64,000 nt of DNA from the NCBI GenBank assembly GCA_963701435.1, contig CAVPAL010000023.1, forward strand, positions 620,001-684,000, written 5' to 3'. A program made the translations under genes and the position numbers. The stretch is from JAACFF01 sp963701435 (GTDB lineage: Bacteria; Chloroflexota; Anaerolineae; Promineifilales; Promineifilaceae). Under the pieces are notes generated by a model. It saw only the letters and a program-made list of their open reading frames with translations, was not told the origin of the DNA and ran no database searches. Numbering within the stretch: position 1 is the first letter of the stretch; every line of letters starts with the position of its first letter. Shown here in pieces: positions 52,216-62,300 of the stretch.

Positions 52216-53120
52216 ACCAATGCGGCTGCAATCTGCCCCGCGACCATCCCATTATTCTGCAAGAGAGCCACGTTAGCGCGCATGGAACGGCCGTTTGTCA
52301 ATTCCACAACCCGCCGCAGCAGCCAGGGCGTTGCGGCGGCGCCATGAATGCTACGTTCGTCCGCTTCCAGCGTTGCCTGCACAATCGCGGCGTCTGCGTC
52401 CGCAGCCGGCATGGCGGCTTCTAAAGGCACGGGAACCGTGACCAACAACCCGTTTTGTAATTGCAAAATTTTATGGTGACGGATGACCTCTGCAACTTGC
52501 TGGGGTGTGTCCAGGCGAATGTCTACGGGCAGCCCGCTGCTGCGCGCGTAAAAGGCGGGCAGCGTTTCGGTTCCATACCCAATAATCGTCACCCCTTCCG
52601 TTTCCAAGACCTCACGCGTCGCCGGCAGGTCGAGAATCGATTTAGCGCCGCTGCAAACAACCGTCACCGGCGTGCGTCCCAATTCAGTCATGTCGGCGCT
52701 GATATCAAATGGGTGCCCACGGTGAACGCCGCCAATGCCGCCGGTTGCAAAGATGGGAATACCGGCCAAATGCGCCAGGATCATCGTGCCGGCAACGGTG
52801 GTGGAGCCATCACCACGCCCGGCAATAACGAGCGGTAAATCGCGCCGGCTGCATTTTCGCACGCTGTCTTGTCCCGCTTTCTGGCCCAAATAGTCCATCT
52901 GGTCGGCGGACAAACCAACAACAATTTGTCCCTGGATAATCCCAATGGTTGCGGGTATTGCGCCGCCTTTACGCACGGCCGTTTCCATGAGAACGGCCGT
53001 TCCCACATTTTGCGGGTACGGCAGCCCGTGTGTGATCACCGTACTTTCTAAGGCCACTACCGCTTTACCCGTTTCAAGTGCCTGCCTCACCTCAGTTTGC
53101 AAATTTAAGACTGTCTCCAT
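52212..53120 (-). CDS. psuG: pseudouridine-5'-phosphate glycosidase
   Basis: 302 residues with the PsuG signature VALESTVITHGLPYPQN, AIPATIGIIQGQIVVGL, GTMILAHLAGIPIFATGGIGGVHRG and VVCSGAKSILDLPATREVLE. The enzyme splits pseudouridine 5'-phosphate to uracil and ribose 5-phosphate with a catalytic Lys and Mn. The partner kinase PsuK is not adjacent. Length matches the family. Confidence 0.95.
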   Translation of the reverse strand: METVLNLQTEVRQALETGKAVVALESTVITHGLPYPQNVGTAVLMETAVRKGGAIPATIGIIQGQIVVGLSADQMDYLGQKAGQDSVRKCSRRDLPLVIAGRGDGSTTVAGTMILAHLAGIPIFATGGIGGVHRGHPFDISADMTELGRTPVTVVCSGAKSILDLPATREVLETEGVTIIGYGTETLPAFYARSSGLPVDIRLDTPQQVAEVIRHHKILQLQNGLLVTVPVPLEAAMPAADADAAIVQATLEADERSIHGAAATPWLLRRVVELTNGRSMRANVALLQNNGMVAGQIAAALV

Positions 53121-53269
53121 AGTTCACCCAAATCCTTTTAAATTACAAGCCAGATAATCCATGAGTTGCGCTCGAAATGCAAACATAGACACTCTACACA
53201 ACGGCCGTTTTTCCAATTCGGGCATCTTGCCTGTTGCAAATCAGTCAGGTTATTCTTAAACTGGTCACC

Positions 53270-54208
53270 ATGTTAGAAGATTTAAGCGCAAGAGCGCGCA
53301 CTGAAGCACTAGCTCAATTTCAGCAGGCCCAAAACAAGGCGCAGCGTGAATCGTTGTCTGCGCGTCTCACGGGTAAGGAAACAAAACTGCTGCCTTTTGA
53401 AGAGATTCGTAAAGAACTGCGCCAGCAAAACCCACGCTACCAGGGCGTGCAGGAAATCCCGCTGGATTTGATAATCGGCAGCGTTGGACGTTATAAAGAC
53501 CTGACGCGCACATTTCTACCCGTTAACGACAGCCTGCGCGAACGCTGGATCAAGGTTACGGCGGAAGCCATTGAAGCGGGTTGGCCACCGATTGAACTCT
53601 ACAAAGTAGGTAATGCTTATTTTGTGCGCGACGGTAACCACCGGGTATCGGCTGCGCGTCAGCTTGAATACCCTACGATCGAAGCCCATGTGTGGGAATA
53701 TTCGAACGAAATCGAAATCGATCCCGAGGAAACGCTGGACAGCGTTTTGATTCGCCTGGGCGAACGCAATTTTTTAGAACTGACGCAACTGGACACGCGG
53801 CAGCCCGATCACAACATCCGCTTCACAACGCCGGGTCGATACTCGGAAATGCTGGCGCAAATTGAAGAGCTGCGGCGCAAATTAAGCCAGATTGATGGGC
53901 AAGAGATGTCTTTTGAAACGGCCGTTGACGCCTGGTACGAGATGATCTACCTGCCCACCATTCAAATCATCCGTGAATCCGCACTCTTGCAAGAATTCCC
54001 CGGACGCACCGAAGCAGATTTGTTCGTCTGGATGTCTACCATGCGTGACCCGTTACAACAGCAGTTTGGTGAGTTTGATAACCTGGCCGACCTGGCTCAT
54101 TACCTGACCGAAAACTATAAGCCCGGCCCCGTCAATAAGGTCACGCGTCAGGTACAACGTCTGCTGGGTCAGGATCCCCTTCCCCCGCTTGATGAAACCA
54201 TTTTCTAA
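53270..54208 (+). CDS. ParB/Srx-like N-terminal domain protein, possible regulator
   Basis: 312 residues from ATG 53270 (an upstream start at 53234 is possible). QEIPLDLIIGSVGRYKDLTR .. PPIELYKVGNAYFVRDGNHRVSAARQL is a ParB/sulfiredoxin-like fold with the GNHRVSAAR box. A coiled segment (LAQIEELRRKLSQID) and a C-terminal helical part (AEADLFVWMSTMRDPLQQQF-like region) follow. No HTH is obvious, so it is not a chromosome-partition ParB. Proteins of this type are annotated as regulators in Actinobacteria and Chloroflexota. Function unproven. Confidence 0.6.
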   Translation: MLEDLSARARTEALAQFQQAQNKAQRESLSARLTGKETKLLPFEEIRKELRQQNPRYQGVQEIPLDLIIGSVGRYKDLTRTFLPVNDSLRERWIKVTAEAIEAGWPPIELYKVGNAYFVRDGNHRVSAARQLEYPTIEAHVWEYSNEIEIDPEETLDSVLIRLGERNFLELTQLDTRQPDHNIRFTTPGRYSEMLAQIEELRRKLSQIDGQEMSFETAVDAWYEMIYLPTIQIIRESALLQEFPGRTEADLFVWMSTMRDPLQQQFGEFDNLADLAHYLTENYKPGPVNKVTRQVQRLLGQDPLPPLDETIF

Positions 54209-54224
54209 AGGGTTTTTACTTAGT

Positions 54225-54328
54225 ACTACAACGAGACCTCGCTCTGAAATGAGGAGGAAGGCATTCTCAAATGCCGGTTCGGCGCCTCAACTGGCCGCAT
54301 CTGAGGATACTCACTCCTCATGATTAGG
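54225..54328 (+). other. structured intergenic element of unknown type
   Basis: In the 387-base gap before the amino-acid binding protein, ATGAGGAG (about 54258) can pair with CTCCTCAT (about 54314). That stem closes a region with a GGCAT-TCTCAA-ATGCC hairpin and GGTTCGGCGCC / GGCC complementarity. It is GC-richer than its surroundings and has no reading frame. It could be a cis-acting RNA or an old element end. I do not recognise a riboswitch class. Confidence 0.3.
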
Positions 54329-54354
54329 CAGCAAGATGTACTTTATGTCAATTT

Positions 54355-54485
54355 CTCGTTGTGGTATCACCGCGAAAAGTCTTTTGAAATAAACATCACG
54401 CAAATTCGCGGTTTCCTTGAAGAAATTCCCAGATTGCATTTCATGGGAGTTCAAAAAACTTTCTGGGAATTACCTGAAATCTGCT
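54355..54485. repeat. double-hairpin intergenic repeat, copy 2
   Basis: Stems ACCGCGAA / TTCGCGGT and AATTCCCAGA / TTCTGGGAATT flank the junction GGTTTCCTTGAAGAAATTC and end in AATTACCTGAA. Compared with copy 1 (52095-52215), junctions are conserved while both stems differ with compensating changes. Confidence 0.6.
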
Positions 54486-54508
54486 GCGTACACATTTCCC
54501 TCTCGTGG

Positions 54509-54538
54509 TTGACACAATTCCTCACTCTAGTGCATAAT
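54509..54538 (+). promoter_or_regulatory. predicted promoter of the amino-acid ABC transporter
   Basis: TTGACA (54509-54514), an 18-base spacer and TGCATAAT (extended -10, 54531-54538) precede the binding-protein start by about 58 bases. Confidence 0.5.
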
Positions 54539-54595
54539 AGCCACTGTTTGTAAGATCAGTCCTAAATTTCATACCCTGATAAGGAGAGAGAAGGT

Positions 54596-56302
54596 ATGTC
54601 GAAACATTTAATTTCCAAAAAATCATTGTCCGTTGTAGCGCTTATGCTCATCTTCGCGCTGCTTTTAGCAGCTTGCGGCGGGGGCGACACGCCCGCCGAA
54701 CAGCCGGCTGAAGAAGCGCCTGCACAAGAAGAAGCCGCTGAAGAACCCACCGCTGAAGAACCGGCTGAGGAAGAAGCTGCTGTTGAAGAAGAAATGCCCG
54801 CAGAGAGCGGTCTGCCTGACCTGGAAGGGCGTGAAATCACCATCGCCGTCGAAAACGCTCTATCTGCCCTTCAACTACATTGATCCTGATACAGGCGAAC
54901 CGGCCGGTTGGGATTACGATGTTTGGAACGAGATTTGCGCCCTGATCAACTGCACACCGGTTTACGTTGAAGCCGGTTGGGAAGGCATGATCCAGGCTGT
55001 GGCCGATGGACAGTTTGACGCCGCCGCCGACGGCATCACCATCACCGAAGACCGCGCCGAAATCGTTGACTTCTCTGATGGTTACATCAACATCGACCAG
55101 CGCTTGCTGGTGCGTTTAGATGAAGACCGCATTGAAAGCATTGAAGACATTGTCGCCGACGAAGAACTGATTTTGGGTACGCAAACCGGTACGACCAATT
55201 ATGAAACGGCCGTTCGATATCTTCCAGAAGAGCGCATCCAGGCCTTTGAGCAGTTCCCCTTCGCCGTGCAGGCGCTCATCGCTGGCGACATTGACGCCGT
55301 CATCATCGACGAAGTCGCCGGACAAGGTTACCTGGGCGAGAATGCTGACAGACTTGAAGCTGGTTGGCCCGTCCATGTCCAGTGACCAGTTGGGCTTCAT
55401 CTACCCCTTGGGCAGCGACCTGGTTGAACCCGATTAATGCCGCCTTGCAGTGAATTGAAAGCCAATGGTTTCCTGCAAGCCGTGAATGCGCAATACTTTG
55501 GTCCTGACTTCAACATCACTTACGACGATCTCTTCCCACCGGAAGAAGAGGCAGAATCGAAGAGGCATGGCGCTGCCTGACCTGGAAGGGCGCGAAGTCA
55601 CCATTGCCGTCGAGAATGCCTATCTGCCCTTCAACTACATTGATCCTGATACAGGTGAACCGGCCGGTTGGGATTATGATGTCTGGAATGAGATTTGCGC
55701 CCTGATCAACTGTACCCCCGTTTACGTTGAAGCCAGGTTGGGAAGGCATGATCCAGGCTGTGGCCGATGGACAGTTTGACGCGGCCGCCGACGGCATCAC
55801 CATCACCGAAGACCGCGCCGAAATCGTCGACTTCTCCGACGGCTACATCAACATCGACCAGCGCTTGCTGGTTCGTTTAGATGAAGACCGCATTGAAAGC
55901 ATTGAGGACATCGTCGCCGACGAAGAACTGCTTCTGGGTACGCAAACCGGTACGACCAATTACGAAACGGCCGACTCAGTATCCTGCCTGAAGAGCGCAT
56001 CCAGGCTTTCGAGCAGTTCCCCTTCGCCGTGCAGGCGCTCATCGCGGGCGACATTGACGCCGTCATCATCGACGAAGTCGCCGGTCAAGGTTATCTGGGT
56101 GAAAACGCCGACAAGCTTGAAGCTGGTTGGGCCATCCATGTCCAGCGACCAATTGGGCTTCATCTACCCCTTGGGCAGCGACCTGGTTGAACCGGTCAAT
56201 GCCGCCTTAAAGGAACTGAAGGCGAATGGTTTCCTGGAAGAAGTCAACCTGCAATACTTCGGCCCTGAATTCAACATCACCTATGATGATTTAGAAGGCT
56301 AG
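54596..56302 (+). CDS. polar amino-acid ABC transporter binding lipoprotein with two tandem domains (multiple frameshifts as sequenced)
   Basis: ATG 54596 (GGAGAGAGAAGG upstream) opens a lipoprotein signal (FALLLAACGGG) and an acidic Glu/Ala linker. Domain 1 begins LPDLEGREITIAVENA, LPFNYIDPDTGEPAGWDYDV and ends FGPDFNITYDDL. An acidic linker (FPPEEEAES) leads straight into domain 2, LPDLEGREVTIAVENAYLPF .. FGPEFNITYDDLEG, nearly identical to domain 1. Single extra bases (for example 54859, near 55350, 55433, 55451, 55735, 55975 and 56110) break the frame. Read through, it is one protein of about 560 residues with two family-3 solute-binding domains that capture amino acids for the permease downstream. 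Confidence 0.75.
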
Positions 56303-56381
56303 TTCAAGATGGTAAATAACGTGCAGTGAACAGTAATCCATAAACATTTCTCGTTTGCAGATTGCTGAACAGTGATTGCTG

Positions 56382-56420
56382 AGCAGCGCCAGAGTTACCC
56401 CTCTGGCGCTGCTTTGTTTT
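56382..56420 (+). terminator. strong hairpin between binding-protein and permease genes
   Basis: 13-bp arms AGCAGCGCCAGAG / CTCTGGCGCTGCT with a 6-base loop are followed by TTGTTTT. It probably terminates most transcripts after the binding protein, so that the permease and ATPase are made at lower level. Confidence 0.85.
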
Positions 56421-56478
56421 ATGTCCAATTCAAGGTATTATTTGTGAAACCCAAAAAACGACGCGGTAGGAGGCATAT

Positions 56479-57274
56479 ATGACTGGACCAGAGATACAAA
56501 TTCAAGATGAAAACTGGGCAGCAAACTGGCGGGAGTTTCCATGGTGGCTGGTAGCGATCTTTGGGTTCCTGGTGGTAATGGTAATCCTTATAATCACGGA
56601 TCCTGAAGTCAACGATGCATTCATCTTTATCATCCCAGGCATCACGGTTACGTTGCGGCATTACACTAATCGCTTTTGGGCTCGCTCTGATTTTGGGACT
56701 GTTAGCAGGTTTGGGGCGGATCAGTCACAATGCACTGATTCGCAATATTGCCATTACCTATGTAGAATTTATTCGTGGTGTGCCGACACTGGTGTTGATC
56801 TTAACCTTGGCATTTGTGCTTGTTCCGGCAATCAGTGAAGCGGTTGGGTATCAATAATCGTGATGTTTCAGTCGAAGCACGCGGGATTGTATCCTTGGCA
56901 ATTGTCTATGGCGCATTTTTAGCCGAGATTTTCCGCGCCGGTATTGAATCAATTCCCAAAGGACAGATGGAAGCGGCACGTTCGTTGGGCATGAGCTACA
57001 GGCAGGCCATGCAGTACATCATTTTGCCGCAGGCGATTCGCAATATTTCACCCAGCACTTGGGCAATGATTTTATCGCGATGCTGAAGGATTCTTCACTG
57101 GTGTCGGTGTTGGCCATACGCGAGCTGACACAGCGGGCGCGTTTGTATGCGGGCAGCACGTTCCGTTTTCATGAATCTTATCTGGTTTTAACCTTTTTCT
57201 ATTTGACCATGACGATTACCTTGAGTTTGTTACTGCGCTGGTATGAAAACCGGATGGGAAAGGAAACACGTTAA
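56479..57274 (+). CDS. amino-acid ABC transporter permease, HisM/GlnP-type (frameshifted as sequenced)
   Basis: ATG 56479 follows GGAGG. The reading needs correction at about 56660, 56850 and 57055-57065 (extra bases). Repaired, it reads IIPGITVTLRITLIAFGLAL, YVEFIRGVPTLVLIL, the EAA loop EIFRAGIESIPKGQMEAARS, LPQAIRNISPALGNDFIAML and LLLRWYENRMGKETR. About 263 residues with five hydrophobic spans, including a single N-terminal anchor before the core. Only one permease gene is present, so the channel is probably a homodimer. Confidence 0.8.
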
Positions 57275-57307
57275 GATGACGCGAACGAAATCATTGTTAT
57301 TGAAAAT

Positions 57308-58018
57308 TTGCACAAATATTTTGGTTCAATTGAAGCCGTGAAGGGCGTTAACTTGCGTGTCAAGCAGGGTGAAGTGATTGTTGTGGTCGGACCAAGCGGC
57401 TCGGGCAAAAGCACGGTTTTGCGCTGTATCAACCATCTGGAAGAACCAACCAGCGGCGCCGTGTATATTGATGGCGTTCATTTGGAAGACAAGAACACAA
57501 ACATCAATGCGGTTCGGGCAGAGGTCGGTATGGTGTTTCAGCAGTTCAATTTGTTTCCCCATTTGTCGGTGCTGCATAATGTGACGATTGCGCAAAAGAA
57601 GGTGCGTAAGCGCAGCAAGGATGAAGCGGACAAGATTGGAATGGAGCAGCTGACACGAGTAGGTATCCCGGAGAAAGCAGATGCCTACCCCCGGCAGTTG
57701 TCTGGCGGGCAGCAGCAGCGCGTGGCGATTGCCCGTTCGCTGGCGATGAAGCCAAAGATCATGCTGTTTGATGAGCCAACCAGCGCCCTGGATCCGGAAA
57801 TGATTAAGGAAGTGCTGGACGTGATGCTCGATCTGGCAAAGGCGGGCATGACGATGGTGGTGGTAACGCATGAAATGGGGTTTGCGAAAGCAGCGGCCGA
57901 TCGGGTGGTGTTTATGGATGAGGGGCAGATTGTGGAGACGGATACGCCTGAAGTCTTATTCTCTAATCCCCAACACGCACGCACAAAGTTATTCTTGAGC
58001 AAGATTTTGGCGCACTAG
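57308..58018 (+). CDS. amino-acid ABC transporter ATPase (GlnQ/HisP-type)
   Basis: 236 residues as an open frame from a TTG at 57308. The conserved opening EIIVIENLHKYFGSIEAVKG begins upstream, and another indel near 57276-57285 probably separates it from the ATG at 57275. Walker A GPSGSGKSTVLR, Q-loop MVFQQFNLFPHLSV, signature LSGGQQQR, Walker B IMLFDEPTSALD and switch VVTHEMGFA are all canonical for polar amino-acid importers. It follows the permease directly. Confidence 0.92.
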   Translation: MHKYFGSIEAVKGVNLRVKQGEVIVVVGPSGSGKSTVLRCINHLEEPTSGAVYIDGVHLEDKNTNINAVRAEVGMVFQQFNLFPHLSVLHNVTIAQKKVRKRSKDEADKIGMEQLTRVGIPEKADAYPRQLSGGQQQRVAIARSLAMKPKIMLFDEPTSALDPEMIKEVLDVMLDLAKAGMTMVVVTHEMGFAKAAADRVVFMDEGQIVETDTPEVLFSNPQHARTKLFLSKILAH

Positions 58019-58100
58019 GCAAACTGTGAAAACTCTTTTGTTGCTTGGGGTGGCTTATGCCGGACATTCTGGCTAAATATTTATAAACGCGGAGGGTGTG

Positions 58101-59333
58101 ATGAGTAATGGCGCGGTTGATTATAAATTAGATTTGGAAACGGCCGATACCCAATTAATGTATGCGCCCTGGAACGTACGCACGTTAAAAATCCGTGTTT
58201 CTGTTTCGGAAGACAAACAAAATAAACTGCCGCCCCTGCGGCTGCGTCCTCAACGCCAGGTGCAGATGAAAGGGGCCGTATGCGGTCTGGCGGATGAGAG
58301 TGACGCGTTTCTAATTAGTTGGGGCGGCGGGCACGAGGCAGGCCCCTGCATTAAAGCAGACGATGAAGGGCATGTGGAGGGGTGTGTTCAGTTAAAAGCC
58401 AATCAAACCAGCAATATTTTTTTGAATGTCCACCATCGCGGACCGGATACGCCGGAGACGGCCGTTCTCTCTCTAGAAGCATATGACCCGACAAACAACC
58501 AGGTTTATGCATCGTTGAAGGTTAATTTGGTGAAAACGGCCGTGGATGTATCCACAATTCAACGCCTGACGCAAACAAATCCCGGCGTCTGGGAAATCAA
58601 AGCGGGCAATTCACTGCCAACCTATGACCCGCGCTGGCATCCCAAAGCAGATGTCGCCTACGTTGTCGCCAACCCTTTGCCGCTGCAAATTCAGCAAGAT
58701 GAATTCAAGCTGCGGGTGCTTTGGGATGGAAAATTAATCGCGGTCATTGATGATCGGACACGGCCGTCTATGTTGGATGCCAATCTTGACTCGGATAAAT
58801 ATTTACCGGGTGGCGTCTATTTTGATCTATTCCAATGGGACGCGGAATTTGTCGTTCTGCGCGCCTGGTTCTTCTGGCTCAACACGAACATTCCTGACCA
58901 CATCATAACAGTAGGCCGCCATGAAGTGCCGGATGCAGAGCGCTTTGATTTCCTCATCCGGCGCAAAACCGGCCACATTGGACTGGCCTGCACCGATCTG
59001 CACTGGCGCGAAATGTGGGGCCGGCGCGAAGAGATGGAAAAAACGGTGACCGGTTACATGGGCTTCACCGGCAGCACGCTCCTGCGCACAGGACTCAATC
59101 ACATTTTGGATACGAATATGCCCTCTGTTTTACCCGGCGATCTCATCATTAAAAAGAATCTACCCAATGATCTCTTGTTAGAGTTTATAAAACGTGAAGC
59201 AGCAGCCTTTGCCAAGGCAGATGACAAAGGGAAGGAAACTTTGCTGGACGCCGGTAATCAGGCGCATGTGCCTACATTGGGCAATATTGGAATGGACCCT
59301 TTATTAGTAGGTCAAGATGTTCGTCAGGAATAA
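58101..59333 (+). CDS. unrecognised 410-residue protein, first gene of the CHAT-NACHT operon
   Basis: GGAGGG lies four bases before ATG 58101. I do not recognise the family. The first 150 residues look like a beta-sandwich (NVRTLKIRVSVSEDKQN; GCVQLKANQTSNIFLNVHHR; AVLSLEAYDPTNNQVYASLK). The middle is strand-rich (FKLRVLWDGKLIAVIDDRTR; GGVYFDLFQWDAEFVVLRAW) and the end is mixed helix. There are no membrane spans and no obvious catalytic motif. It ends 18 bases before the CHAT-NACHT-FGE gene, so the two are almost surely co-transcribed. It may be a sensor, substrate or adaptor of that protein. Confidence 0.7.
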   Translation: MSNGAVDYKLDLETADTQLMYAPWNVRTLKIRVSVSEDKQNKLPPLRLRPQRQVQMKGAVCGLADESDAFLISWGGGHEAGPCIKADDEGHVEGCVQLKANQTSNIFLNVHHRGPDTPETAVLSLEAYDPTNNQVYASLKVNLVKTAVDVSTIQRLTQTNPGVWEIKAGNSLPTYDPRWHPKADVAYVVANPLPLQIQQDEFKLRVLWDGKLIAVIDDRTRPSMLDANLDSDKYLPGGVYFDLFQWDAEFVVLRAWFFWLNTNIPDHIITVGRHEVPDAERFDFLIRRKTGHIGLACTDLHWREMWGRREEMEKTVTGYMGFTGSTLLRTGLNHILDTNMPSVLPGDLIIKKNLPNDLLLEFIKREAAAFAKADDKGKETLLDAGNQAHVPTLGNIGMDPLLVGQDVRQE

Positions 59334-59351
59334 TCTCAATTTGTAGCCATC

Positions 59352-62300
59352 ATGCAATACGAGAATTTCGAAATCCACATTGGCAGCCCTGTTAACCAAT
59401 TGCCTGACACCACTCATTTTGATTTGCATCGTGATTGGTACCGGCTGCTGGATCGGCTAATTTTCGATGGGCTTGATGAGCAGACTTTAATTCAGGCCGC
59501 AAAGAGTATAAAGTTAGATGGTAGCTACAAGGAATTAAGAGCGGAAAAAACACCCGATAATATTCACCAATTCATTGAACAGTTTGTCACGCAACAACAA
59601 GTTTTGCTCTGCCCAATTCAAATTAAAGATTCACCAAGAGGACCCTTTGTTAAAGAACCGGTGTGGCAAATTTTTATTCCGGATGATCCTCGATTCCAGG
59701 CGCAAATATTTTTTTTACAAAAATTGGTCTCCCAACCTGATGATTTGAAACAGGTTGGCGAGTTTTTACACAAAAGCCTGTTTCCAGGCTGGATTGGTGA
59801 TATTTTCGCCAGTTGTCTGGATGATTTAGAACCAAATCAGGGTTTGCGGATTCGTCTGCAAACAGATGACCCTCAACTAAGCTTATGGCCCTGGGAATAT
59901 TGTTACAACCAACCGCTCAAGAGTCCCGGCAAATTTCTAGCATTACGGACGATCACACCAATCGTGCGATACATTGAAGTCAACTTCAAAATCAAAAAAC
60001 TGGCGTCCGACAAACCCAGACTTTTAGTGGCAATGGCCAGTCCTTCCGGGCCCGCCGATTTGAATCAGGCTGATGCAGAGAAAGCCATACGTGCAAAATT
60101 GGATGAGCTTGGTCCCAATCTGGTATACGATTTCCTGCCAAATGCGACACAACCCAAACTAAAAGAATGTTTAGCGCAGCAAGACTACGATATTTTTCAT
60201 TTTATCGGTCATGGTTTAATCAAAAAAGATAAAAAAAAGCGGGAATATGGCGCGCTGGCTTTTGAGAAAGATGATGCAGATCGATCACAGGATCCCATTG
60301 ACTTCGAAGAGCTGGGGTACATTTTTGATAACTCATCTGTTAAGCTGATTGTATTGACTGCCTGTGAAACGGCCGTTCACGATACCGGCAATATATTCAA
60401 AGGCGTCGCCCAATCTCTTGTCGCATCCCAGATTCCAGCCGTGATCGCCATGCAGTTCAGTCTCAAATATGCCCTTGCCGATGATTTTATGGTTGAGTTC
60501 TACCGGCATCTCAGCCATGGAGACCCGCTCGATGAAGCCCTGACAAAAGCACGCACTGAAGTTTTTCATCAGGAGGAAGAAAAGCTTTCATGGGGTGTTC
60601 CTGTTTTGTTTATGCAAACAAATGACGCGCGTGATTGCCGGCTTTGGGAAATAGAACACCAGCCCCTGCCTGCAGCTATTCCTGCACAACCAGAAATTCC
60701 TAAAGCCCTACGCCCCTATCTGCGTTCTATAACAAACCAGCACGACATATTAGATCCCACACTGCTGATACCAGATTGTCATATCAAAGGCAACCTGTCC
60801 CTCTCACAATTATTCATAGATATTCAAAGCGATCTGACTCCCTCCGAGGGTGAATCGGCAATACCTGCACATGCAGACTCTGCCCTTGTCCATATCTCTA
60901 ACAATACACGACTCTTGTTACTTGGCGATCCGGGCAGTGGAAAAACCAGCATCCTGCGTTTTATATCAAGCAGGCTTGCCACGCATTTACTCAATCCCCA
61001 AACAGAAGATATATTTAGTCAAAAATGGAACACCGAAAAGCCGTTCCCCATTTTAATCCGATTAATTGATTTATTTAACAGGCAATTTGAGCAAAAAGAA
61101 TATCGCTTCGATCCCCAATCAGCAACTGCTTTTTGGGAATTTTTCAAGGCGGAAATAACCGAATCAAAGCAAGATAATTTAATACAGGCTATACCTGGGA
61201 TTGATGAGTATGCTCAGGAAGGACGTGTTATTTTTCTATTAGATGGCCTGGACGATCTATCGATTGAGCAGCAAGAACAGGTCTGGCAGGCCATTCTCGC
61301 GCTTGATTCCAATGTCTATGCGGATTGCCGTTGGATTATAACCTGCCGGATACGTTCTATTGCTTATAATTTGGTTCCATCCGACGTCGCGCAGCTTGTT
61401 CTCTTACCTTTAGATGAAGAACGAATCGATCGTTTTGTAAACAACTGGTACAGCGCCCTGTCTAAATTCAAACATCCTCACAAAGTTCAACAAAACCTGA
61501 TGGGACAACTTCTACGACAGGCGACACGTGATCCGCATTTTTTAGAACTTGCACAAAACCCCCTGCTTTTAACAATCATGGCGCTGGTTCATACCAACAG
61601 TAACAGACCAATTTCAGAAAAGAGAGCCTACCTCTACCAACAGTGCCTGGACACTTTGTTGATTCATTGGCAAATGTTTAAAGAAAGCCAAATTGCGACA
61701 TCGGAAAACCTGCCCTTCATGTTTGCCGAAACCGGTCTGGATCAAAATCAGCTTCTCAATCTCCTGTCAGAGATTAGCTTCAAAGCGATTGAGGAAAATG
61801 ACGAAGATTTGAGCAGGATACCTGAGCCAATCGTGTTGCAAATTGCGCGAAAATATTTTAACGAAGATATTATCAAGGTTGCCTATTTCCTACAGTACGT
61901 CGACAGGCGCGCGCATTTGTTGCTTGGACCCCAATTATCGGATGAACCCTGGTACAAGTTTACGTATCCATCACTTCAAAATTATCTGGCAGCTCGTTTT
62001 CTAGCAACAAACGGCCGTTTTCAAGGTCAATCGGCGCAGTTGGCTACACAGGGAGATAACTGGCGCGATATTCTTAGTCTGACCGTTGGCAAACTTGCAG
62101 TTAACGATAACAATTGGCAGACGGCCCTCTATGTCTTAAATGAAGTTCGCCCCGAAAAAGTCCCGCTGCGTGACGATGAAAACGGTTGGCGCGCGATATG
62201 GTTGGCAGCCGAAATGGTATTGACTATCCGATTAATGGCGCCTGACGATAATAATGTGCAGCGGGAAGTTGTCCGTCTTCAAAAATTATTGCAAGCCTTA

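Noticed and set aside
57308..57310. TTG as true start of the amino-acid ABC ATPase
   Set aside because: Conserved residues (EIIVIEN) lie upstream in the same frame, so the real start is likely the ATG at 57275 joined by an indel.
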